From Panax quinquefolius (lineage: Eukaryota; Streptophyta; Magnoliopsida; Apiales; Araliaceae): a stretch of DNA of 64,000 nt. The stretch lies in contig CM035167.1 of the NCBI GenBank assembly GCA_020205615.1, forward strand, positions 139,948,568 through 140,012,567, written 5' to 3'. Positions within the stretch are counted from its first letter, which is position 1; the number at the start of each line of letters is the position of its first letter. The translations under genes were made by a program, and so were the position numbers. The notes beneath the pieces are model-generated. The model was not told the DNA's origin. It did not search any database and worked only from the letters and a program-made list of their open reading frames with translations. Below, piece by piece: positions 23,816-39,036 of this stretch.

Positions 23816-25251
23816 CAAATTTGAGGGGATTTATTGGGCCAATTTTCTCCTTTATTTTGCATATTAGTTTGGTGTTTAGAAAGTTCCAAATTAAATATAA
23901 TTTTGGAAAATTTATGCATCTAAATTAGTTATGATGTACTTTCTCTTCATACATGCATGTTGTAATATTTTGTAATAAAATCATTAATTTGTAATATTTT
24001 TAGTACTTCGATAACGAGAATGTAAGTAAAAAAATTTAGTAACCAAAATGAAAATTGGCCCCTAATACAATTACCAAAACATTAATTAACTCGATCCACG
24101 TCATCTGACATATAATTAACACATGTCAATCGTTAGTCTAGTCAGTACTTTCATTCACTTTTTTGAAAGGAATGTTAAGCAATGACCATTTTAATTTGTA
24201 CTTTTTTTTTAGTATAATAATGTAGTATTTGTAACAAAAAATGATTTGTAGTCCAATTTACCCCAAAACAAACATGACTAAGACTATTAAATTACAAAAT
24301 TAGTAGTCCAATTAAAGTTAGGTAAATGCTTGGAAGTCCAACTTTATAGTTGGATTATTTAAGTAATTTGACTAGATACGTGTCCAAATACAATGAACTC
24401 TTGATCAAAAACAGTGTCATTCCTTATAGGGGTCAAACCAATTATTGAATTTTTCATATTTAGTTCACAAAATTTATCGAGTATAAAATAAAGTTTAATT
24501 GAGTCTCATTTAACTACCAAGTCGAACACAATTTCGAATCAAGCCCGATCAATTTGAACTTTTCGAACGAGTATGATCCAAATATCAATAAAAAATTATA
24601 ATTTGAGAAAAATTCGAGTAGTTTATCGAACTTTAAAATTCGCTCATATTTAACTTATTTATATTTCAAGTCGAATTCGAATCGAACTTTTAATCGATCA
24701 CAAAAGCCGTCTAATCGAAATCTTCTAACTGCTTTTTTTTCGCTTTTTTAATTCCTTATAGAAAAATGATATTTCTACATGTAATTTTGATATTTTCATA
24801 TATACTCCTCTCACATAAAAGTGAAATCCACCATACTAGTGAAAATATCAAAATTATATGTGAAAATAATGTTTCCCTTCCGATATTGTATAGCATTGCT
24901 CAAGAATTGCTTCGCAGCCTCATATTCAAGTGCAACTATTTCCGATAGTATAATGTCTATAATACGACGCAATAGCTTAATGATTAGATCCACTTAAAAG
25001 CTAAATATTTTATCTTTTAGCATGTAAATTTCATCAAATATTACAATTTGACTAGTGTCTTCGAGAAAAGGGTTACACAAGGCATTGCCAAGAACAATTG
25101 TTTTGAGGATACCAACTACAAGAACATAATAGTGAGCAGAGCACATATCAATTACTAGAGAATCCAACTAATCTTTATTTCCTTTCAAACAAGCATACAC
25201 GATATAAACTAAGCACTATAAAAATTACAACACTTTGAATAAGTACCTGAA
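23816..25251. other. Intergenic region between retrotransposon and OPR3 3' end
   Basis: No gene is supported. It contains the small inverted-repeat element at 24762-24872, an imperfect TCGAA-rich stretch (about 24470-24720) and, at the right edge, the 3' UTR of OPR3. Confidence 0.5.
24762..24872. mobile_element. Small inverted-repeat element (MITE-like)
   Basis: The arms 24762-24799 and 24840-24872 pair across the core TGATATTTTCA / TGAAAATATCA with about 40 nt between. A more diverged relative with GATATTTTTATATAA ... GAAAATATCA occurs at about 40585-40705, which suggests a family. Confidence 0.5.
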
Positions 25252-29485
<4,234 letters not shown>

Positions 29486-29568
29486 TGCTGTTGATCGGAG
29501 GTGATCCAGCGATTTGATCGATTGGTGGTCGGAAGGAAAATTAGATAATAAAGGAGAGAGAAAGTTGG

Positions 29569-29620
29569 AATATATAGGTGGGTGGGGACTGACCGAGGAA
29601 GAGAGGGAAATAGGAACGTG
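29569..29620 (-). promoter_or_regulatory. OPR3 core promoter: TATA and AACGTG motif
   Basis: On the minus strand CTATATATTC (complement of about 29569-29578) is a candidate TATA box 85-95 nt upstream of the ATG. On the plus strand AACGTG occurs at 29615-29620, about 40 nt further upstream. AACGTG is a T/G-box variant bound by MYC2-type bHLH factors in jasmonate-responsive promoters. OPR3 is known to be jasmonate-inducible; the role of this copy is inferred. Confidence 0.4.
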
Positions 29621-30615
29621 TATTTTTAGGAAGGAAACGGATAAAAGAAATATTTATAATAGCGCCGTTATATATTTATAACGATATTTTTATTATAAAT
29701 TTGTTTGTTAAAATATTAATTTCTTTTAAAAAAATTGTATTGGTCGGTAGATGTGATGCCCTGCCGTGTTATTTTCTCCCTCTGTCCTAAATTATTTACT
29801 TTATTATTATTTTATAATATAAATGACATGCATACACATTTAAAATTTTAAATTTTGTATAAATTTCAGGGAACTTCCATATTGAAAAACTATATTTTTT
29901 TTAATCAAATTTATTTAATAAATAGATGAGTATATTATTTACAAACCACCATACATACCATGGTAACCGTAATTAGAACCATGACCCAAATTAATGGTAA
30001 TCGTAATTAGAACCAAATTTAGAATTGTTTTTTCAAATTAAATTTAATTGATTCCTTCATTTTCAGTAAAAATACTTGATGGTCAGTCAAATGAATCCTA
30101 GATTAACTGAATACAGGCAGTGTGTGTGTATTCAACATAAAATTTATACAAGTCATGGATTGAGACCACAAAAATGCTAAAAATAATAATACTCCATTAT
30201 TATTATTATTATACATATAATAATATATAACATAGGAAAATACGGATGAGAAAATAAATCAAGATTATCACAAGAATAAATAAATCATCGTATTCTTTTA
30301 CAACAACGGTTGGTTATAATGTCTGTCCATCAAGTGTTAGAATCTTAAAGGACTTGTTCATCTTTTACTGGTGAAGTTGATTTACTTTAACCATATCATG
30401 CTTCTTGCTATACACGAGCCTCCCACAATTTGATACATGGGGTGCGCCAAAAGTTCAAACCATTTTGAAATATTTATTTCTTCTCTTTGCTTCTTTACTC
30501 CCTCCCTCCTCTATCCACAAATCTCAAAGACAGACAGACAGACAAATAAGCTGTTGTGTACTTCCTCCCCTCCCGTGTAACAAAACAAGCAAACCACAAT
30601 TCAAATTCAATTGGT
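29621..30615. other. OPR3 upstream region to PMT 3' end
   Basis: No gene is supported. A sequence like one Stowaway end (CTCCCTCTGTCC, about 29777-29789) is present without a clear partner. There is an ATT triplet run near 30195-30212 and a CAGA tetramer run (about 30530-30544). The right end should contain the 3' UTR of the methyltransferase gene. Confidence 0.5.
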
Positions 30616-33600
30616 TTACGCCACTAATAATAGGCGCTTATCACATGTCAATATCCTATAACTTGCATGAGGGCCCTCAGACGTGTCTCGCAATGATACA
30701 TGCCACCCCATGGCTTTTCCTATCTCTTCAAGTTCATCCATTACTGACAGTGAATCTCGGATATATACACGTCCACCAGGTCTTAGAATTCGATCCATCT
30801 CTAACATGATGGTAGAGATGTTGCATCTATTTGGTGGGAATCAAACAGATAAATGTTAGTAGAAATGCATCTGGGAGACAAAAAACTGAAACAAGTACGG
30901 AAATACACTCCATACTAGGTTCTTATTTCCCAACTAGTGATAGTTTTCGGAAATAATAATTCACTATTTTCCACATTGGTTCGTAGCATGTCCAATGTCC
31001 GAGTTCGTAATCATCGGTGAAGCTAATTAAACACAGTATAGTGAAACATATCTAGCAAACAAAAATCTCCTATGCAAGGACAAGGAGTTGGAACATTTAA
31101 GAAAAGTAAAATTACCTTCTTTTTTCGATAGAGAATAAGCCAGCTGCATGTAAGAAATCATAGGTTCTTGGGTATGTATCAAAAGGTTCACACCTGGAAA
31201 TTGTTGTAAATTCGATCAACTTCTGAAGATATATTATAAAAACTACACTTATATCTGACAATGGCTTGAAACAGCTAAGTACTGATTATATTGACACGAC
31301 AGTCATGACACATGTAAGATCAACAAAAACAATGATGTTAACCTCCCCCCCCAAAACCGAAAAAAAAAAATTTCTGGCTGACAAAAAATATTCATGAGCC
31401 CTGAGATGTTTATGAGCACTACTTTTCCTGAGTTGGGCAACCAAAAATGTTTTACTTTGAAGATTTGAAATCACTGGGAAGAATAAGAAGAGGATCTTAC
31501 GTCATTGTTTATATATAATACATGGAAAAACAACTAATAGTAAAATAGTGAAGAAAGAAAAAGTATGCTTGATCTGTAGATCTGTACCAATCATGCATAA
31601 CACCCAGAAGTCCACGGTCATATATAACAGGCAAGGTGTTGGGCCCACTGACAGGAACAACATTTAAAACCCAGCAATCCAACTTACTTTCTATTAATGC
31701 TGCTGCAAATCTGCCACAAGCAAAAGAGAAATGGTGTTAAAAAAATTATGAATGAGAAAATGCAAAGTAGGATCTGACTGGCATGATATAATAAGAAAAT
31801 ACGAGTAGGAGTTGAGTACGCTACTCCCCAAAACCGGCTTTCATGTCCAACACATTTCTAAGTTTGAATTTCTTCCAATGTAAAGCACGGACATAGCTTT
31901 CTATTATTTCATTCCAGTATTTTGATTCTGCCCTGAAGAGCTCCTTTCTAGATATGTAGGCATCAATTTGTATGCTTTGAAGCCTGTCAGGAGGATATTG
32001 TAAGCGTGCAGGCCATGTGGTAACATTTGTCCCATATCCAGCCTCAGGTATTCGAGTAATACATGTCTTCAAATCAACATACCTAAAATAACCATGTGAA
32101 GCAAACAAAACTTCTTATCAACAGGAATGATAAAAAAGAAAAATGGAACAATCTTGATCTTGGAATATTATTCAAAGCATCCTCACAGTTAATAAAGGCA
32201 TCAATGTCAAAGAAAATTTTTACAGTTGATTCTCAAAACAAATTTACATGGCTTGCTGCATTGACCAGTATAGAGAATCATACTTTCAGAACTATGGAAT
32301 GATCCTACTTAATGTTGGAAGTTGAAGGGCCTGAAAAAATACAGTAGTTGCAGTCGACGGAAGAAAGATAAACCTTAAATTTTTTCCTTTGTATCAGTCA
32401 GCAGGGAGGAGGGGGGATATTAAGTATGCACTTGATGACGTAAATAGTATTCACATTAACTCAATTAATATACAGGCACAAAATCGACCATCCAGGTATA
32501 AGTTCCGGTATGCAACAAAAACAAAACAAGACAAAGAGACTAATAGCATTGTTTGTCAGAGATTTCAAGAATGTAGTCCTGGCATAGCTGATCTGATAGT
32601 TATTGGAAATGATACGAGCTATTTCTATGTTCTTTCTACCTTATCTAAGATCAAAGATTGCGGAACAATCATAAATTTCTTTGCATCAAAAATTGGAGGT
32701 TATAAAGAACTTTGTACAAGCCAAGTGACCTGGATTACAATTAGCCAAACATTTTTCTAGCCAAGTTCAAATAACGGAATTATGAATAACTAGTTTATGT
32801 ATAGTTGTGCATATGAAGTTTCAATATTTAGGCTCTCATTTATGACAACATATATCCACACTGGCCATTCTTGACTACGAATATAGTTAATGTATTTGCT
32901 TTAGTCTACAAGAACACTACATAATACATGTTTAGACATCCAGCTTATTAAATCATTGAGTAATTACTATTGCAGCATCTCCATTCAAGCAAGTAACCAA
33001 GTGCAATTAAGTTCTCACTGTACCAAAACTTTGACCCAGAGTTGGTTTGCTTTCAAAAACACCCAGCCCCAAAACAAAAAAGAACAAAAAACAAACACAA
33101 GCATTTGTTCTTCCTTTGCATACTGTAGTTGTGGGGGTCATGGGCCTCCTTATGGCAGACATGGTTCGGGATGCAAAATTTCTAAAGCCAAAAGAGATGT
33201 TATATATTAATTGTTGAGAATACTGGGGATGAATATTTACAGGAAAGATGTAGAGAGGATATCATTTCTGACGATTACAGTTTCAAGCTATGAAACACAA
33301 AAAATCTCTACAAGCACCACACACTTTAAGGCACATTTCAGAGTAGGAAATGTTGGGAAATGTCCCCTAAATGTTACTTTGAGTTTCCCTGTTTTTTGAT
33401 TTTTTATCTTCTGGAGATGGATACTTAAAGGACAGATTTTGGGTATACCAAGGTTATGATGGGGGGCCAAATTTTACTTATTGAAAGAAGAAACAGGGAT
33501 CAACCTGAAAATGTAATCAAGTAAAGGCAAAAATTCCTGAAACCAAATGCACTACAAATACTGTGCATTACAGGCAACAAACAGAGAGAGAGAGAGAGAG

Positions 33601-36600
33601 AACAAGACATAGATGACGCCACAAGAAGAAGAATAAAAAATGAAAACAAGACATTACTCTGGAAAATGCCATATCTTTCTACAGAAAGATTCTGCTGCTA
33701 AAAGTTCATGAATACATTAGTGCAAGTTACATTGCTACTCAGTAATGCAAACAGCCATAGATAAATAAGAAGATTGTGAAGACTAGAATCAAACGTAACA
33801 ACAAAGTTAGCTTGAGTTAATGCGGCCAACCCAAGAAGGAAGGAGCAGGTTTATCCCTTTATAGGTGTATGGACATGTTCATTGCTTCTAGGAAAAACAA
33901 ATAAAACAAATAATAAAAAATGGATGGAGAATCAACTCAATGATATATAAACAAGCTGATAGCAAGCTTACCAAACATTGTCAGGATCATCATCAGGTTC
34001 ACACAATGGTGGTTGAGTCCCTGGCTCACGACTCAAATAACAACTGTTGTTCACAGGCTTCTGCCATATTGCAATATATCCATCTTTCTTCACAAGATTC
34101 CAGCAAAGGCGAGTGGTAAGGTTAACCATTTCTGAGAACAACAAAAGAAAAATGAAGATAATGTTAATAAAATTGTCATTGTTTTGTGGGTGACACCTTT
34201 GCAAAGTTATTGAACCAGTTTAGATTGACCAGACTAGTCTAAACCAGTTCAAACCAATCATGGATGTAGATATAAAATCAGCTTGAAGTATCCTTCCCTA
34301 ATATTTCTAAGAAAATTGTATGAACATTATATATACCCTAAGATGGACAAGATAACAGATTAGAGGTGGCGGATTCCTCCACATCACCATTGGATAGCTC
34401 ATATTAACCCCCATCTGATAATTCCCCCAACCACACCCCCACCCCCACCCCCACCCCAACCCCAACCCCAACCCCAACCCCAACCCCAACCCCAACCCCA
34501 ACCCAACATGGTTGTATGTCTGAACAACTATACTTCTTGGAACTGCATTAACAACACAACATTGATTTCACACAATGAGCATCAATTTTTGTGCAAAAAA
34601 ATAAAATAAAATTGTGCTCACACTACACTGTAGTTGTAGGCTTATAGATATTGACTGTTACAGTTGTCCTTCAGCAAGAATTTACAATACAAGTGATAAT
34701 TAGAAAATCATGTGTACATTGAAGGGGTAATATAACAAAGGCTGCAAAAGTGTGCATTATGTGAGACAAAAAGAGAACCAAAGACAAGAAAGCAATATGC
34801 CACCTCGCACCGGATCCAATCTCTGGATGGCCATAAATATATCACCCTCACAGGGTATAGGCAATGCCTAAGGCAACAAAGAACCTTAATTCACTCAATT
34901 TGATATCCTATCTTTAATTGCATTATATAAGATGGAATTTCCACTTATTGTTAGTATGTCACATCAATGCAACACTACTTGACCAAAAATGCCCAACGGT
35001 ATGTTAAAAATTAAGCATCTGGAATTAAATTTCATAAATAACTTCATGTGATTGTACCTTCCCACTGTTTTTCTAGGAGTGGTTCATGCTTATAAACAGG
35101 CTGCGCCGCCCAAGCAAAGTATCCTCCTCCTCGGAGCATTCTGTTGATCTCAAGCAGCAAGATCCCATCTGTATCATAATGAATAGAAAAACAAGTCACA
35201 ATTAGTAAGTTCAAACTTCAAACTTGACTAAAACAAGTAGTATTAATCACATGTTTTGCAAACTAATTTCAACTAAAAGAATCTATCGAACAGTGCTGAT
35301 TCACCACATAGATTTGATGTTGTTTGAAGCACAGGGCAGAGCCAGACATGGAAGTATTATATTTTAATACTAATGCTAATACCTTAAAAGACTCGGGTGA
35401 CATTTGGTTCGCGACAAATTAATGTAATAGCTCCGTAATGCAATAGGCTATTACATTGATGTGACATTTATTATGTTTGGTTCACCTATTACATGTATTA
35501 GCTCATTACGGACGTAATGGTATTACATCAATTCTTAAGTTTTTCATTACATCCTCCAATTGATGTATTAGCCAATTACATATGTAGTAAAAAACATTAC
35601 AACTGATTTGACATTTTAACTTACAATTTACTTTATTCATTACATACAATCATATAATTTAGTGAACCAAACACAATTTTGAACATAATGTAATAACATT
35701 ACAATACTATACAAATACCAAGAACCAACCAAACAATTATGTTGTAATAACATATTACCCATGTTCGAAATAGCGCTCGAGACGTACGCCTCGAGGCGCG
35801 CCTCGTGGCAAGGCGTCGAAAGGTTAAGGCGAGGCGTACGCGATTTTGGGCTTCGACGAACTTTACGCCTTCTTCGGCCGAGGCGTCCTCCTCAAGGCGT
35901 TATACCTCGAAATCGTCTGTGGCGAGAGCCTTGGTTTGGCTTTAAAAATCCTAAAACGAACTCGTTTCATAAATTCGCTAACCTAAAATCGCGTCAACTC
36001 TTGGGTCGTCGACTCGTCCTCGTGGATTCCTGGCTTCCAGCCTTAAATTCTTGTGAGATAATAAGGTTTTGTTAATTTATGTTAATGTAATTTTAATTTC
36101 TGTTAAGGTTTTTTTAATTTCTGTTAAACTTTTTAAATTTCTGTTAAGGTTTTTTTAACTTATTACCATATATTTGTTATATATTAACATATATTTTATA
36201 TATGTTGTGATTAACATATATTGTATTCTTATATTTGGTTTTTTTATTACATACTTATAGTAAATTAAGATTATTGTATTCTTATAATTTTTTGGGGACT
36301 TTTAGGTCTTTAAATCAAGGCTTCCGCCTCGCATAGCCCAGAGAAAAACGCCTCGTACCGATTTTAGCTTTTTCTAACATTGCATATTACCATTACATTA
36401 CAACTCTATTGCATTACGTAGACTATTACATTACATCAAATTTCTAATTCGGCGAACCAAACCCCACCTGATAACTATAAATATCCTGATAATATATAAG
36501 TATATTGCACATTGGCGCACAAACTTCAGAGGGTGCGCTCAAGTAAGATGTTTTAATCTAGTCAAGAGTCCTTTAAACAAGGTAACAAACAGAAGCAATA

Positions 36601-39036
36601 TAAACAAGAGATTGCTATGGTAATATTCTCCATATGTTAAATGTCAACACGGTAAAAAAATATCATCATTGTTGTAGAAGAATAACATGTTTATAGTTTG
36701 TTTTCAGATGGAGGTAGTATTGAAAATTTGTCATGAAAGTCTCATATAGTATGTGTCTTGTAAAATCTTTCTATAAATAGTTAATAATTTAATAACATCC
36801 CAAATATATGTATTTTCTTCACTGTTGACAACCTGAAGGATAGACAAATTCTTGATAACTATTTTTAAATGTAAAGGGCAAAGAGATGGAAACCATCAGT
36901 TTTATTGCTCTTTTTGGAGCGAAGCAAGTGTTTTAAATGATTTCTCTGTATAGGTTCACTTAATTCATGTCTTGTTAAATGAAGGATTCTCTATAGTATT
37001 GAAACATTGTTCGTGCTAGGAAGCAGTATCTTATTTTTGAACTTTGAAGGGAGATTCTTTTTGTGTGGTGGTCTTTTGATAGAGCATAATTTCCATTATT
37101 CTAAAGATGTTATGGGTTTTATTTTGGATGCCAAAGAGTAATCTTAGGTCTTCTCTATTCATCGACTTCAATCAGGGATGAGGCCTTTTTTTGTGCAGGA
37201 GTGTGAGCTTAATTCTAAAACATGATTTTAGGAATTAGATTTCCTTTCTGTATGTAGCTAGTTACTATATGCCCACGTGTAAATGGGCTGCTGCACCTTT
37301 GCACTTTTCTCTATTTTGAAATGATTACTTTTAGCAAAATAAGTAACTAAAATTGTCTGAAAAATTTTTATGACTTGCATGAACTTGAACAGTCTTGTCA
37401 ATAAGTAACTACTACCAAATAACTCAAAAACACTTCCTAGTCAATAAAATACATAAATATGTGAGACAGAGTAGCATACCATCACGAGTCCAATTAATTC
37501 TACATCTTGAGCAATGTATCAAGTCAAAAGCCTGACTTGGATATAGTAAGCGCCTTGTTGCGAAAGCTGCCACCATTGCAGGTACACCACGCTCGAGCGC
37601 AAATTGTATCTGGTTCTCATGAACATCTTTTGGAGCTACAGACATAGTGAGAACATTCCGTGACAGTAAGTAGGCACCGAAACTCGCAACACCACATCCA
37701 ACATCTAAAAAACCCGGGTATGACGGCCAAATGCAATGTCAGGGACCATCTATACATACAAATGAACAAAATGAGAATCAGATCAGAATGCTACTCAAAC
37801 ATAATCACTAATTCAGCTCCAATAAAAGCGTAGTAAATTTGAAAAGCTAAACAACCTTTGAAATCTGATCAAGGTATTGATCTGCCCCGTGTATGAATTG
37901 TGTTCCACCTCCAGGAAACTTGAATTTATCCTTGTCTACCGAAATCCAGTTTTGACCACCTTTATCTTCGGCTAGACGTGCATGAGGAACATTGCTAAAC
38001 CATACCTATATTGAATTGTAAATCATAAAAGGCATACAAAAGAACGACAAAGCATGGTTAATATCTAAAATTGTTTTCTTGAATAAACTCTTGAACTTTT
38101 GATGATTGATATGAACATATAAAGGAAATAACGGGGTTTTCATCTCAAATTCGTCACATTATTAAAAAGTATCTAAAATTAAGGCAGAGATATCAAACCA
38201 ATGATGAGAAGCTGCATTTTTAGTCGAAAAACCCTTTTAATTGCATACTAAAATTTCAATGATTGCTTAGGACATTAGAAAACATAACAGCATATTGTTT
38301 TTCAAATTGTTCAAGTAAATTTAACAATACCATAAAATACAAGAAAATTTGTGAACCAGATTAAAGTGGATAGAATATAAAAAGTACCTCGTCCCTGCTT
38401 CTAGGCCAGCGAATTGGGGTCCGATAACCTTTGGGGGATGGAACCAAACAATTCAAACCCTTATCCTTTTTGGGGCAATGCCGCTCAAACTTCTCCCCTT
38501 TCTCCGTCGAATTCAACCGTTTAATTGCCTCAACATTGTCCAAACAAGGTATATACTCCCTCATACTCTTCGGGCAAATCCCAAACTTTGTAACCCTAAC
38601 CCTGGAACCTTCCATGATCTCAGTCTGGTTCTCACTCCCCCAATTCTCCACCACATCCGGATCAAATTCACCGACTTCAAATTCATCAGCCATTACACCG
38701 TTCTCATCCACAACCCCCATCCTCTGCACCGCTGACGGAGGCGGCGGCGGCGGAAGCCAAATAAACTGTTTGTGCACCTGGGTCTGGGGAAACTGATTGC
38801 TTGTCGGTGGTGTCGTTGACGAGAGACGAGATATCGAAGGTTTTGTTGAGATTAGGAGAGAGAGTGACTGAAGTGAACGGGGATTGTCGTGAATTGAAGA
38901 AAACGAGTTGTTGATTTCGTTTATTGTACCAATGTTTTCCAAAGTAGAAGAAAGCAACTGACATTAATACAAAAGCTGAGATCTTTATAAATGTCCATGA
39001 TTTCAATAGATCTGCACCATTGTTGAATGACTTCAT
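30616..39036 (-). CDS. PMT11-like Golgi methyltransferase (DUF248), two frameshifts
   Basis: Type II membrane protein of the DUF248/QUASIMODO2-like putative SAM-dependent methyltransferase family, thought to act on wall polysaccharides in the Golgi. Exons: 38388-39036, 37856-38005, 37480-37749, 35058-35168, 33972-34131, 31825-32082, 31588-31710, 31116-31193, 30616-30826 (2010 nt, about 669 aa if both frames are bridged; the Arabidopsis relative is slightly longer). A membrane anchor lies at about residues 14-33, then a Pro-rich stem. Then come [51 protein letters not shown]-like [10 protein letters not shown] and the end [15 protein letters not shown]. Exon 1 is one nt too long: the anchor and the conserved part are in different frames, switching at about 38735-38830. 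Exon 3 is one nt short near the T6 run at 37707-37712, inside the SAM motif LDVGCG. It is either a decaying gene or has assembly indels. Confidence 0.85.
34432..34506 (-). repeat. CCCCCA then CCCCAA hexamer array in PMT intron 4
   Basis: Several CCCCCA units pass into about nine CCCCAA units. On the minus strand, which is the sense strand of the gene, this reads (TTGGGG)n followed by GGGGGT-type units, a strong G-quadruplex pattern. The same hexamer is the ciliate telomere repeat; here it is an intronic microsatellite between exons 33972-34131 and 35058-35168. Confidence 0.85.
35402..36462. mobile_element. Non-autonomous TIR element in PMT intron 3
   Basis: The left end TTTGGTTCGCGACAAATTA and right end (complement TTTGGTTCGCCGAATTAG) form imperfect terminal inverted repeats. 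The interior is dominated by variants of TAATGTAATAG/ATTACAT. It is interrupted by the element at 35760-36382. No coding capacity. The superfamily and target duplication were not resolved. Confidence 0.55.
35760..36382. mobile_element. Mutator-like MITE nested inside the TIR element
   Basis: The element is 623 nt, flanked by the 9-nt direct repeat CATATTACC at 35751-35759 and 36383-36391, the duplication length of Mutator-like transposons. The ends are CATGTTCGAAATAGC and, on the complement, CAATGTTAGAAAAAGC. The first 180 nt are GC-rich with repeated GCCTCG/AGGCG motifs, unlike anything nearby; the middle is AT-rich. The open frame at 35761-36075 is a by-product and resembles no known protein to me. 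Confidence 0.75.

Noticed and set aside
34307..34501. ORF with [10 protein letters not shown] repeat
   Set aside because: It is a translation of the CCCCAA microsatellite inside a PMT intron.
34432..34506. Interstitial telomere
   Set aside because: The unit is TTGGGG, not the plant TTTAGGG, and it grades into GGGGGT, so it is a simple microsatellite.
35761..36075. 104-aa ORF rich in Arg with GC-rich codons
   Set aside because: It lies within the MULE-type MITE and starts at its terminus; no domain is recognisable and GC content comes from the GCCTCG repeats.
38361..38957. ORF starting [10 protein letters not shown] as an alternative PMT start
   Set aside because: It would remove the membrane anchor, and its first part is an out-of-frame reading of the segment that gives a family-like stem in the other frame; a frameshift explains both.
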